Shown here: positions 23,656-36,021 of the stretch, in pieces | Numbering within the stretch: the stretch's first letter is position 1 | Layout of the letters: every line of letters begins with the position of its first letter | Assembly: GCA_963576765.1 (NCBI GenBank) | Contig: OY755206.1 | Coordinates: forward strand, 26,005,679-26,069,678 | DNA: 64,000 nucleotides | Direction of reading: 5' to 3' | DNA from: Draba incana | Lineage: Eukaryota; Streptophyta; Magnoliopsida; Brassicales; Brassicaceae | The notes under the pieces: generated by a model | Database searches by the model: none | What the model was told of the DNA's origin: nothing | What the model saw: the letters and a program-made list of their open reading frames with translations, nothing else | Translations under genes and position numbers: made by a program

Positions 23656-24540
23656 TTTAAGGGAAATCATAAATATCTAGCTCACGTTGAGACATATATC
23701 AATATATAAAACATATAATATAGTTCATGCCAATTTATTAATTTGTATAGCTGTCTCTTTGACCAATTAACTCAAGTTGGCACATTGTTAATTTTATCGG
23801 CTACTCACTATCTTTTTTTGTCAATCTAATTGTACCAAACTAATAGCGACTACGAAGTAGTCTCCGAATTAACGTGTTTTTCAATTCTATGTTTTACGAT
23901 ATAATTTTTCCTAGTCGACCATTGAACAGCCAAAATTAATTAAGCTAGTGTCATAATATATATTGGCAGAAAAGTGTGGCTTGTGTATATTGTATCACCA
24001 AATCCGATATATTATTATGATTTTAGTAAAGAGAAGTTGAAAAAAGAAAAAATTCCATCTTCAACCTATTTTTAAAATAGAATGTTCCGGATGGATACTT
24101 TTTCTGTTTTGTTTAATAAAAATTAACCGGATGGATCATAATAACATTTTTTACGAACATTAATTGATTAAGAAATCAGAGGTTGTCTAACTTGTGTTAC
24201 TTGCTTGACAATTACATTTTGATTATGTTACTTTTGGATACACAGTTAAGAAAAATGATATTTTGTTTCAGAATAAGAAAGCAAACATTGATTTATTATA
24301 GCATATATATAAACATTTTTGATTTTAGCCACTTATGGCAAAGTAAACAACTAAGCAAAGTCATTTGAATTTATTAACCTAAAAGAAAGTGTAGTTTCTT
24401 TGGTAAAACACAATTGGAATTTCAGAAAGTAATCCATCGATGTATACTATTTTAATATTTAAATAATTTAAGTGAATATTATCCGATAAACATAAAAGAG
24501 GTTAGATATTTACATAATCATTTGTGTTATGAAACATTGA
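23656..24540. other. intergenic AT-rich DNA
   Basis: No gene, RNA or clear repeat was recognised. Confidence 0.5.
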
Positions 24541-24548
24541 GGAGCAAT

Positions 24549-25418
24549 CAATGTTTTGAAACCCGGACCGGACCGGGCGGTCGGACCGGTCAAACCGGGA
24601 TCCGGGGTTATTCCCGGTTCGGATTTCATGTAAAATTCGGAGTATAATCGGACTGGTAAAATCCGGGAAAAACCGTTCAAAACCGGCGACCCGGGAAAAA
24701 ACCAGACCGGCTGGATTCCGGTTTGAGCATAATCTGTTCCACAAACACCATGGTTCAATCACCAAAGTTTGATTTCCAAGTTCCTTGTTCTTATTTTCTA
24801 TATTTTGCTGAGTTTGTTATTAAAAAGAGTTACAAAAGAAGTTACAGATCGAAGTTGCATACTTATCATATCGAGATGGAGAAAAGGTGGCGGCTGAAAG
24901 TGAGAAGAAGAGGGTCTTAATAGGTTATTTTTTATTTTTAGTATAATTTAATTATTTAAGGGTACACTAACTAAATAATGCAATATATTCTTCCTTGTTG
25001 TCACCTACTACACATATTTTGATTTTTCTTATCTTTCTTTCTTGTTACTTTATTTTGTATTATATAGATTCCCACATATTTTATTATCATTGTTATTCAC
25101 ATAATTATATATACATATATATAAATAGTTTTCTATCAAAAATCTCAAAGACCAAAACAAAAGTGACAAAACAATTAATTCTTTGTAACATATAATAGTT
25201 TATTTAACTAGGAAAACAAAATATATTTTAGCATGTGATAATTTTTTGGTCTTTACAGTGATAAATATATACTCAATACTTATATATTTATAATACTAGT
25301 ACATATGTAAAAAAGAATTAAATAAAACAAGTGATCCGCGGTCCGACCGGTTCGACCGAATTACCCGGTGATCCGAAAGTTTTCCGGTTCGATGTCCGGT
25401 TCGGGTTTAAAAACATTG
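24549..25418. mobile_element. non-autonomous hAT-type element
   Basis: The left end CAATGTTTTGAAACCCG matches the inverse of the right end (CGGGTTTAAAAACATTG) with one mismatch. The 8-bp duplication ggagcaat flanks it at 24541-24548 and 25419-25426. The 870-bp interior is non-coding. The two ends are strikingly GC-rich with ccggaccgg/ccggttcg motifs and enclose an AT-rich core. Small minus-strand frames at the left end are by-products of these repeats. Confidence 0.87.
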
Positions 25419-25426
25419 GGAGCAAT

Positions 25427-27420
25427 CAAAATAATTCATGAGACGTAAGAAGAAGAACGTCGTTTTCCGTGTCCAACAGAAAGCGCATATCCGTTTCGGT
25501 AACAGCGGGACCCATTCTCCTCACGCGTTACTTTACCCGACCCGAACATTAATGGATGTTGGTAATTTGTTTTCAGAATGATATATGATCGAATGAAACA
25601 CTATTCGTTGCAAAAAACATATAACTAAAATAGTAGTAACGGTGATGTAGAAATTTGTGTCTCATCCAATTAAAAGATGCCACATGTATGATATACCTCA
25701 TCTAAATAAACAATAAATTAGGTTAGTACATGTGTTGAACAATGGTTGAATTGTAACTATTAAATTAATTCAATTGTTTGATTTCATATAAATATAGATA
25801 TGGACAAAGATTGTTAATATTATTAGGCTCCAAAAGTATTGATGAGAGATTAAATGTGTTTATGGACTTTGGTCACTTTTATAATTGTTTAATATTTTTT
25901 TGTGGTATAATATTACATGATTTATATAAATAGTCTAGATTTATCTGTCTTTGTGTATTAAAATATTCCAAAAATGAAGATTGTGTATAATCTTGAAATA
26001 TATTTTACACAATTATATTTGGTTATAGAGATTGTGTCATTAATGTAGAGTGTTTAGATAATAGTATAGTAGATGATTAATAATAGAATAAAATTATTAA
26101 CTAGAAATTTGAAAAAAATTGAGAACTGGATACATCATCAAAATGCTTCTTTTTTAATATATAGAGGATAAAAAAAACGTGATTTTTACCATAATTGTAG
26201 AAATGATTTTGTGAGAATAGGTTGGGTTGTGTCTCGTCAGAAAATAACTTTCTTCCGTTTACAAATACTCATGTTAAAAAACATATATTATTTTATTTTT
26301 ATTTTTTTAGTTATCACCGATAAATTTTCAAACTTGCAATTTGCAATAAATATTTTTAATAGTATATGTGAAAATTATAATAAATCAGTAATTAAGAAAC
26401 TACAAAACCGATAATTTTTTTTTTTTTTTTGACAAAACCGATGCCGATAAATTTTCAATACTTGGAATTTGCAATAAATATTTTAAATAGTATATGTGAA
26501 AATTATAGAAAATCAGTATTTAAGAAACTAAAAAAAGATATAGATTTCTCCCGTAAAACAGAACAAATATTTAATTTTTAATAAGATATGAGTTTCAAAA
26601 AAGAATATATTTACAGTACTGTATTGAAAATGTGAATATTTTAAAATTTATTGTTGTGTTAATCGATTTTAAGCCCCATACTACTACATAAAATTTGTTG
26701 GTTGGACGGGTAATTGTACCTTTGTTCGTAAGATATAAGTTTTTATAAAAAGAAAAAAGGGATAAGAAGTCCTCATTGCGTATCCTGTTTAAATTCTCTT
26801 TTTCACCTTTTCAAAATGAAAATTATGGCATTATCCGAATGTACAAAAAACGACAATTTCTAAAACTTATGGATTGCTTTTTTCACTTTTTTTGATCGAA
26901 AACTTATGGATAGTTGTAATTCAATTTTTATATGCCACGATGATAATTCTCTTATTTACCACGATGATAATTTTTATATACCACGAAAATATGTAAAGCT
27001 TTTCGATTTATTTACATCTAAATCTAAACTTTAAATAAATGAAAAATAATTGTGAAAAAAAAATAAAAAAAAATCATAAATAATTAAAGTTGAATCCTAT
27101 TTTTCCACTAATAAGTTGATAAACTACATAATCAACTTAAAACACTATTTAATGACGTAAAAAATACAATATTTAATAGGAATAAATAATTATGAATATG
27201 ATAATCATAAATAGATCTTGAAGTTATCAATCTTAGCAGTATTTGGATAAATCTGCATGAAAAATATATCTACTAATTTTTTCCTAATCCAACTACGAAA
27301 AACACAAATTGCTTTACTCCTTATTTTTTGTTCTTCCTACTCCAACTATGAAACCACAAAGAGATTGGTTAATTGAGAAATAGAACAAAATAATATAAAT
27401 TTAAATCTGATTAAAGAAGC
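25427..27420. other. intergenic DNA upstream of the PPI-like gene
   Basis: AT-rich DNA without a gene. A tandem duplication lies at 26318-26531. The GC-richer patch at 25440-25560 contains gaacgtcgtttt and cacgcg motifs and could be an old promoter or gene fragment, but no coding potential was recognised. Confidence 0.5.
26318..26531. repeat. tandem direct duplication, 126-bp spacing
   Basis: About 88-93 bp beginning ccgataaattttcaa occurs at 26318-26410 and again at 26444-26531 with few differences. A T-run and a short aaaaccgat phrase lie between the copies. Confidence 0.8.
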
Positions 27421-27625
27421 CTTCTGTTCTGCAAAGAGGCTTCTCGACGTTCCCATTCTCGTCCTTATTCCTCTTCCCTGAGCCAGCTGTTTTCTTCTTC
27501 TTCATCTCTCTCTCTCTCGCTCCAAAATTCCTCAAAATCCGCCACCGTCAATCGCCGGCATTGTCTTTCTCGCCGATCCGATTTCCTCAACATTCGAATT
27601 CTCCGACTTCAAGCCTGATCTCGAG

Positions 27626-27795
27626 GTTAGTTGAATCGATTTTTTTCCCTGGAACTTTCTCTGATCTCCGTCCATGTCGGTTTAGTTTCTGCTAGTTTTT
27701 TTTTTTTTTTTTTTTTGTTGCTGGTTACGTGAATTTTCGCTAGATCTGGTTGCAATTTCGTATGATCTGATTTCTTCATACGCGTTTTGATGTAG
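27626..27795 (+). other. predicted 5' UTR intron of the PPI-like gene
   Basis: A donor (CGAG|GTTAGT) lies at 27625/27626 and an acceptor (GATGTAG|C) ends at 27795, with a long T-run inside. The CT-rich leader at 27480-27620 would be the first exon. It lies 41 bp before the start codon. Confidence 0.6.
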
Positions 27796-27836
27796 CTTAT
27801 TTCCCGTCCGTGATTTCGTCGGTGGAAGGTGTGAAA

Positions 27837-30800
27837 ATGCCGATGGAGGTAGAGAGAGACCAAGGAGAGGTGTCGGTGAAGGTTGATTTAGAGAATGCAA
27901 GTGAGAATCAACAAGAGATAGTAGTTCCGACTACCAAAGACGACGTTGTGAATGGGATCAGCCATGTCGGCAATAATGGCAACGGAAACGAGAAAGAGGA
28001 TTCCGATGGTTCCTACGTTTTCATTACGGAAAACGATACCGATGGAGATGATTCTGTTAAGCCGGTTGATGCCAATGTGGAGAAAGATCTAAAGGACGGA
28101 GAGAATCTGAATTCTACCGATGATGTTTTGGGAGATTCCCAAGATAGTCAAACCCTCGAAAAGTCTGAAATCGAGGAGCATCCTGGTAATGGGCATCTTG
28201 AAATTGGGGATGAGGGTAAATTGGAATCTACAAAGGAAGTGGAACAAGGTCAAGATTCTGATGTTGGACCCAGGGATCTGGAAAAGAATAACGAGCCTGA
28301 AGGGGAAATCGAATCTGATAGTAAGACAGATGTGGAGGGACATCAAGGGGACGTGATTCAAGCGCAAGAAAAATCTGATCTTGATGTGGATGTTTCTGAA
28401 GATGTACAACTTAACGAGGATGTATCAAAGCACCCAATTGATTCAGATGAGGGAAAGGTTTCTCCTGCTGACCCCATTGATGGAGGCATTGGTTTGGGAC
28501 AACCTACGGTAGCAGATCCAGCTTCTACCGTCGATGGATCTGAATCTGTGAATGATCACGTTGGATCAGAATCTGTAGCAGTTTTGGAATCTGTTCCTGT
28601 TGAAAACGGTCACCTTCTAAAAGAACAAGAGTTGGAGAAAATTGATGATGCCGAAAAAGTCAATGTTTCAGACGGTGAGGTGTTGCCAGACTCTGGACCC
28701 GTGGAGGCTGATGTATCAGAGGTAAGTCGAGATATCCCGGCTGAGGCTCAAACTCTTGTTGTTGAAAATGGGAACAGCAAATCGGAATCTGAAGCAATTC
28801 AGGTCGTGCAATCAGAAAATGGAGCTGTTGATGCCTCCTTGTCTGATGGGAGTATGAACACTCATCCAGAATCTCAAGATGCCAGCGAACTTGCTTCAGA
28901 TCAAGATGGAAATCAACATGTAGCATCTGAAGTTACAGAAGTTCTTGATGCCCCTGATTCTGAAGAAAGAAGTGATGCTGTTATTGTTCCCAAAGAGAAT
29001 GTTTCAGAAGCGGCTAGCTCTGATAGCTTATCACTTGAGAGTAGTGAGACTGTCTCTACAAATACCAACGGACCATCGAACTTGTTGGACGCCAAAACCG
29101 CTGTCTCTGAATTGATAGAAAACTCAGCATTAGGAGCGGCTGACGAAACCGGCGCTGTTAACACGAAATCTGAAGCTGCGCAATTAGTTAAAGAAAGCAG
29201 TGAACCCCATGTTGTTGCACCCACTATTGAAGATGCTGAAATAAGCAGAGAAGTGAATGGGACAAAGGCCACTATTATTGATGTGTGCGAGGATACACCA
29301 TCTGAAGGAGTTTCTGAGATGAAAGAATCGGACATCAAAGAAACATCTGCGATAAATACAGATGAAAATGTCGATTCCAATACTAAGAGCTTTGACAGTA
29401 CTAAACCTCCTCTTGTCAACAATGATTTAATAAAGGTAAGTGAAGAGGAGGATTCTAGGGAGGAAAAAAATGAGACAAGTGGCGCTACTGTGTCAGTTGC
29501 AACTGAAACCAAGACCTGTGCACAGGATCTTGAATCTGAAGTGGTTACATCTACTGATACCATACATACAGGAGCTAAAGACTGCGAGGACGGCCAACCA
29601 GCTGAAAACGAAGGAGGTAAAAAGTTAATTAAAAATGAAATAAGGCTATGTATTTTTCCTGTTAGGGATGAGAAGGTTGAAGTTGACAGTATATCTAAAT
29701 TGTGGTTTTCAGGAGATGCTGCTGATAAAACAGATGATAAAGTAGCCTCGACCAGTGAGATTGGAGATACTCAGAAACATATAGAACCAGCATCGACTAC
29801 CGAAAGCTCTGCGCCTGATGCTTCTGAAGGGCACACTGTTGCAGCAGAGATAGAGAAAAGACCGTTTTACTTTCTGCCTAGAGTTCCAAGATATGAGGAC
29901 GAAAAGTTAGCTGAGCAACTAAGGCATGCTGAAGATCAGGTTGAACAGAAAACACAGAATCGGGATGCTCTTAGAGCTGACATCCAAAAGATACGCGTAA
30001 GAAGTGCTTTTGAAATTTTTCATAGGGCAAAGCATCTTGTTCTAATTTTGGCTCTGACATATTTTGTTGAAATGGTTATTTCTAGGCAACATGCAAGGAC
30101 TATGATATCAGTTACAAGGCGGCAATGGCAGAAGAGAGATCTGCAAGAAAAGCAATGCATTCAAAACGGCAGGAAATTGATGTCCTTCAGTCTGTGATTA
30201 GCCGGATTAAGAGTGCTGCGTCTGTTAATGATATTGATTTGAGGGTGAGACTCCCAATTATCACATTCCAGCTACGTCTTGTTCAAGTTTCTAGCTTGTC
30301 ATACTTGATTATGCTAATCTATCTCATTTTTTTTTTTTGCTCCAATCAGATGCAAAATATGGAACACATGATACAGCACGAAACTTTATCTCTGAGTGAA
30401 GAAAAAGGATTAATTCGTGAGATAAAGCAGTTGAAGCAACTCCGTGAGCAGATATCTTCGAGTATGGGTACTAAGGATGAAGTTAAGCAAGCATTAGAAG
30501 AGAAAGAGAAAACAGAAGAGCGTTTGAAGGTACACTACACTGTTCACATTATCTTTTATGTCCGATCTGGATTGCTTTAATTAATACCCACCCGTTCTTT
30601 TCTCTCTACATTGATTCAACTTATTTTGTGTGCAAATATGACGTTTCTGATGATCACAGGTGTTGAGGAAGGAACTAGACGTGCTCAGAAGCGACCTCTC
30701 AAAAGTTGAAGTAATCACAAAAGCTGCTAAGAAAAAGTGTGATGAGGAATGGGAAGTACAGAGTAAACTGCAAGAAAAGTTCAGAGCTGCTGATGCTGTT

Positions 30801-32270
30801 CGCCAGGAAGCGTTTGTGCACCTACAGGATTTGAAGAAACAACAACGAGAAAAGGTACCCAAAGAGTACCTGGAATTGGACACAAATTTACAAATGCTTG
30901 CATCTATGTTTAGATTGATTCTCATTTCTACTATTTTTTCGTATTTCAGAACAAATATTTCTTCAAGTACAGAGATGATTCAAGGGCAGCAAGTGAAATG
31001 GCTTTGAAGAAAGACAGATCAGCCTTGCAAAGCCTTTGTTCTGAGCAGGTATAAGCAAAAGCCAAATTTCTCCATTGGTCTTAATCCATGTATGTCGGTA
31101 TTGTACTCATTATGGTTTTTAAACAGGTGGAGAATTTCATGGATAAATGGAACAATGACGAGGAGTTCCGTAGCTACTACGTAAGATGCAACACAAGAAG
31201 TACTTATAGAAGATTAGGAACCCTGGATGGACGATCTCTTGGCCCTGATGAGGAACCACCCCGGATCACTTATGCTACAAGAACAGACAAACTTAGAACT
31301 TCAAGTGACAGAGCAGAGAAACATGAGACTGTTCCACCTGTTTCAGCACAAGAAGAGAAAGTCATTAAATATGAAGGTTCAAAAGTTGAAAACAACGGGA
31401 AGGCTGTTGCAAAACCGGCCGAGCAGAAGAGTCAGCCCACTAAACCCAAAAAGACGGTCAAGCCAGACCAGGCTCCACCAGTTGTCAAGGAAGTGGTTTC
31501 TGGAAAAGAAGAGATAGAGAAGTCAGAAACAAAGGAAGAAGAAGAGCCACGTAAGTTAACCAAAGAGGAAGAGGAGTTGATTAAGAAAGAAGAGGAGAAG
31601 AGAAAACAAAAGGAAGCTGCGAAGTTGAAGGAGCAGCATCGGTTGGAAGAGATAGCCAAAGCGAAAGAGGCAATGGAGAGGAAGAAGAAGAGAGAGGAGA
31701 AGGCAAAAGCAAGAGCTGTTCTTAAGGCTCAAAAGGAAGCAGAAGAAAGAGAGAAGGTAACTTTTCCTTCTTTTTTTCCCTATTTTCAAAAATATAAAGC
31801 AAATCGGTTATCGATCAATCTCACTCGCCAATATGTTTATGCTTGGACAAAAATGATTCAAATACTCGTAAGCGTGCCATTGATCTGATGAACAACTCTT
31901 TATTGCGAAGGAACGAGAAAAGAAACTAAGAAAAAAGGAAAGAAGAAAGGGGGTTAATACATCAGAGGAGACTGCAGAAAACCCAATCGAGACATCAGAA
32001 ACTGTAATCGAAACTCCAAGGGAGATCGAAATTCCAAAGAAACAGACTGCGGAGGAGAGTCAACAAATCAAGAAATCCCACAAACCAGCATCACAGTTTC
32101 TCAAACAAAACAAGTCAAAATCCATTCCTCTGCCTTTAAGAAACCGAGGAAGCAAGAGAAAACTGAAGCAGTGGATGTGGATTGGACTCATAATTCTGGT
32201 CGTCCTCGCATTGTTCCTTCTCGGTAACGCTAATCTCTCCTTCTCTCCTGCAAATCTCTGGTTTATATAA
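27837..32270 (+). CDS. proton pump interactor (PPI)-like acidic coiled-coil membrane protein
   Basis: Eight coding exons join in phase: 27837-29616, 29713-29996, 30086-30244, 30350-30529, 30660-30854, 30950-31048, 31127-31756 and 31911-32270, giving 1228 aa. The start is the first ATG (MPMEVERDQGEV) after the 5' UTR intron. Residues 1-640 are an acidic, low-complexity tail rich in Glu, Ser, Val and Asp. The PPI-type core begins at about 643 (KRPFYFLPRVPRYEDEKLAE). Long charged coiled coils follow, with a conserved KYFFKYRDDSRAASEM segment and a second Lys/Glu-rich coil. The C-terminus has one membrane helix (about 1197-1214, WMWIGLIILVVLALFLLG) and a short tail, typical of tail-anchored PPI proteins. 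PPI1 binds and stimulates the plasma-membrane H+-ATPase; the role of this paralogue is inferred. The position matches A. thaliana AT1G20970. The last acceptor (GCGAAG|GAACGAG) is the least certain border. Confidence 0.85.
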
Positions 32271-32503
32271 AGAGAAAAATGAAGAAGTGGCACACTCTCC
32301 CCTTTGTGCTTTTTATAGTAAGCTTTTTTGGCTCCTCATCTTAATTAATTTGGATTGTGTTTTGGTGTTTTTTTTTGTTTCTTAAAGTGAAAGCTCTGAT
32401 TTATTGATTTCACACGGACAGCCATACATTAGATTGGTTTTGCTTGCTGGGTATATGTTTAAGAAACACTATTTCAGTTTTTTTTTTAATAGATACCAAT
32501 ATA

Positions 32504-32548
<45 letters not shown>

Positions 32549-33850
32549 CATTAAAAGGAGTATTATTAAAATCTATGTTTTTATGTTCTTAGTAAATTTT
32601 AAATAAATTGAGGTACATAAGTGATCTTTAATCCCGGCGTAAATTCCCATTAACATGTGCCTTCCTTCTTGACAATCTAAAACAGAGTTCAATTCAAACC
32701 GACTCATTCCTCGAATTGAAAAATAAAAATTTATACAAACAGATAGTCTGATGGAGAGATGCATTGTATAAAAATTGATATAAGAAAGAAAGAAGAGTTT
32801 GAAAAAAGACTAAAAATATAATAGAAGAATTCTTGATGAGCTTCCATGTCATATCCGAAAAGCAAAGTATGATCAAAGAACTTTGGAATCGAATCATACT
32901 CGTACCTTACGTGGGAAAACTTTGGTTGTTACTTCAAAAGTCGATGATATTATTCCAATGTGGATTTTGGAGGATGCTGAGAAACACAAGTTGTCGTCTC
33001 TAAACATCCGATTTCATCCCCTAGGTGGGAATGGGATGGTCGCGCTTTGATTGGAAGCGTGGATTTGCCTAGGAATTTGACCCCAGGATTTGATGGATAT
33101 GTGCATCCCATCGGCACTTATTCATCGCTATGATGGAACAAATCGTGCATGTTGGTTTTGGAAACATTTAAAAAAATAAAAACATCAGAGTTCATTTTAC
33201 ATTTTCCTCGCATGCATCTGATTTCATAAACTTTTTTATTATTCTTACGCGGTGTTCAATGATGCTTGTGAGTTGATTTATATGTACCATCAATGATGGT
33301 TAAGCCGTCGTACGTTATTCTATAATCTTTATTTTTATCTAAAGAGAAATAAATTCACATGAATATTTTACCCAAAAAAAAAATAAAAAAAATTCACATG
33401 AATAGTAATTGAAGGAGTTGCGGAATGAAATTGGAGACGACCTACGTTTCTATACCTTATCTACTTATTCCAATCACATAAAGACCGTCACAACGTTTTT
33501 TTTTTTTGGCTTTCGTTGGCCTTTGTCACTGTTTTATGGTACCCTAAATTAGTGAATGCCTTTCTATTATTGTACTACATTTTACATGCAAACATGCCTT
33601 TAAAAAAATTGTCGTTGGCAAAAAAAAATGAAATAACTCTATGCCTAGGAGAATGAAAAGAGACATGAACAGACAATAAGATATTGTTCAAAATGCCCAA
33701 AAAAATGACAGATAATTTTATCTTGTTAAAATGACAAACTCTTTGTTTATGATGTTCGCCCAATTTGCCACATGCTCTAAGTAAACGTACGGAGGTTAAA
33801 AGAGTAAAAACACATTTGTCAGTTGTCAGTGAAACAATCAAGTTTTTTTT
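32271..33850. other. intergenic DNA downstream of the PPI-like gene
   Basis: It starts with the 3' UTR of the PPI-like gene and includes an ATT microsatellite. At 32850-33160 there is a less AT-rich patch without a sustained frame that looks like the relic of a gene or element, but no family was recognised. Confidence 0.45.
32505..32549. repeat. ATT trinucleotide microsatellite
   Basis: About 15 uninterrupted att units. Confidence 0.95.
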
Positions 33851-34269
33851 TTAAAAAAAAAACCTAATAATTTCTACTCCAGAACTCATAAATCGATTAC
33901 CTCCAAATAAAATAATCCAGTAACTTCAAATAAAATAAAGTAAAATAATCAAATACCAAATTCAAACACCAGATTCAGAAATGAATAATAAATAAATCTA
34001 GCAACCTACGACAACAGGTTCACTAGACTAAACAACAACACATGACATCCTATCATCTTCTTCCTAACGCCTCGATTCCGCGATCACATTTTTCCTTTAC
34101 CTGCAACACATGGAAATAAGAGTTGCGTAAGTATTTAACAAATACTTAGTGAGCTAGTCGTCCCGCCTACTGGCATAACAAGCAGGCTCAGATAAACGAT
34201 CAAACAACAAAATCAATCGAGCCACAACAACACAACACAAAAATCAACAATCTCGAGACTGAACAGCTC

Positions 34270-34380
34270 GTGTCGAGCGACACCACCGAGGTGTCGATCG
34301 ACACGATAGAGAAGCTCATGTCGAGCGACACCCGAAGGCTGTCGATCGACACGACTGCAATATTGGTGTCGATCGACACC
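34270..34380. repeat. palindrome cluster 1 (TGTCGATCGACA)
   Basis: Five units in 111 bp: three perfect gtgtcgatcgacac-type palindromes and two variants with a changed centre (tgtcgagcgaca). On the minus strand they translate as a recurrent VSIDT/VSLDT peptide, which is a by-product. Confidence 0.9.
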
Positions 34381-34905
34381 CCTCTGTGTTGCACCGGAAT
34401 CGTGAAAATCCTCACATTACACGAATCCACCTAACATGAGTCGCGTTCCTGCAACAAAACACAACATATACGAGTATCCCTATCCACAAACATCACAGAA
34501 AACATCATCATACAAATCAAGATTACCAATCAATCACAAAACATCATCGAATATTCTCATCGCCTAGAAACCGCGGTCACAACTCACCTCGGGTTAAAAG
34601 GAATGAAAGGTTTTGGATTTGGAACAAAGAACCCACACGATTCTGACCCTCTAGACTCGGAAACCACCACGACACCGCAAGGAAAGGCTCAAGAACTTGA
34701 ATGACACGGTTTCGGGAGAATTTCTTTGCAACAATTCTCTCAAAACACTAATCACCCTCTCTAAACTCTAATTCTGATCCTTTTCTCTACTGTAGCTCGC
34801 GGCCACCACTAACACGAGTTTATAAACTCAAACCTAGGGCTTAACTCCCCTAAACCGAGCCAAAAACCGTAATTAAAAAGTTAATTACTCAGTTCAGAAA
34901 ATGGA

Positions 34906-34990
34906 CGTGTCGATCGACACCAAGGACGTGTCGATCGACACCAACAAAAACCATCGTGTCGATCGACACACTCCTCGTGTCGCTCGACAC
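34906..34990. repeat. palindrome cluster 2 (TGTCGATCGACA)
   Basis: Four units in 85 bp: three perfect palindromes and one variant (tgtcgctcgaca). It is separated from cluster 1 by about 525 bp within the same LTR-like segment. Confidence 0.9.
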
Positions 34991-35029
34991 GACCACCAGA
35001 ATCCCCATTTTTGGTTTGCGGATGTTACA

Positions 35030-35810
35030 GTTAGACTCTTTATTATACAATATTTCTTACATTAGCTAGTATACTAACTATAATTCAAAACTTTCTTTGT
35101 AGCCTAATAAACCCTTTTTTTTTACCATCCATGCCCAAATTTTTTCAAATGGCGCCTAGTACTAATTCTTTTTGGAAGTGGGCGCAAAAGTTCACGGCTG
35201 AACAAAATACTTTTAATTGGTAGACAATTATTCAATTTTGGTAAGGCTTTCCAAATCAAATTCTACAATGCCATGATCTTGAAAAACAAAATCACAAAAC
35301 CTTGCTCTACCCGAAATGCCACAAGATTCACTCATTTTATCCTTCTACCATTTAATGAATGGTGAAATGACCAAAAAACCTGAACAACTAAATTAAAAAA
35401 ATAAAAGCAGAAATCAATTAAATCGACCAATGAGAGAGCTGGAACCGAATTGTTCTTCCCCGACCAAATCCATCAGAAACTCACCCTCCATTGAAGCTCA
35501 AGCTCGTTCCTTGATCTATTGCAGCTCGTTGAAGCTTAATTGAGGTGAGTTCTCTTAATGTTAGCTCTAATCGAAGTAGTTTATTAGTTATTTAACCAAT
35601 TTTTGGTAGTTGAAATCAAAAATCGAAATACCCAAATTGATATGGTTGAATTGGATTTCGATTTCTATGCATACACATTATCCTAATTGTAATTGGGTCG
35701 ATCAGAAATTTGGATTGGTAAGTATTGTGATGACACAATATTTGAATCGTAATGCCAATCGTAAAAGAAAGATCTGGGGCTCTTATTAAAATCTGCACAT
35801 TGATGAACAT
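35030..35810. other. no clear gene; possible leader of the 36-kb fragment
   Basis: AT-rich DNA. At 35450-35545 a CT-rich, less AT-rich stretch ends in a donor-like TTGAG|GTGAGT. This could be a 5' non-coding exon for the frame at 36022. Confidence 0.35.
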
Positions 35811-35934
35811 TGTGTATTACTAGGAACATTGGATATTACTAGGAACACTGGGTATTACTATGAACACTGAGTATTACGGTGAACACTGGGTACTACTAGG
35901 AATACTGGGTATTACTATTACTAGGAACACTGAA
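35811..35934. repeat. 19-bp minisatellite
   Basis: About six imperfect units of the form tgggtattactaggaacac are arranged head to tail, with one unit carrying an extra attact. It lies in the putative intron before the frame at 36022. Confidence 0.85.
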
Positions 35935-36021
35935 ATACTTTGAACAACTGGTTTTCTTGATGGTATAACTGATTTAATTTCAGTAGGTTTAATGACGTTT
36001 TCTGATTTTTTTCAGGATATA

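Larger units (their letters stand above)
33870..35029 (-). mobile_element. probable LTR (solo or remnant) with palindrome clusters
   Basis: Read on the minus strand it begins TGTAACATCCGC at 35029, a typical plant LTR start. It then has a TATA-like TTTATAAACTC (about 34820) followed by a transcribed-leader-like region. No matching second LTR, target duplication or internal domain was found, and the left end near 33870 is a guess. Two clusters of TGTCGATCGACA palindromes lie inside. It is probably a Gypsy-type LTR; this is inference. Confidence 0.45.

Noticed and set aside
28913..29563. 216-codon minus-strand open frame
   Set aside because: It is the mirror of the low-complexity acidic tail of the PPI-like gene; its Ser/Thr/Val-rich sequence is a by-product of codon bias.
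31432..31789. Leucine/serine-rich minus-strand frames
   Set aside because: Antisense of the Lys/Glu-rich coiled coil of the PPI-like protein.
34200..34430. Minus-strand frame with repeated VSIDT peptide
   Set aside because: The peptide repeat is a direct result of the TGTCGATCGACA palindromes; there is no start context or continuation.
34270..34990. CRISPR-like regular repeats
   Set aside because: Spacing is irregular, the units are short palindromes inside a plant LTR-like segment, and the genome is eukaryotic.
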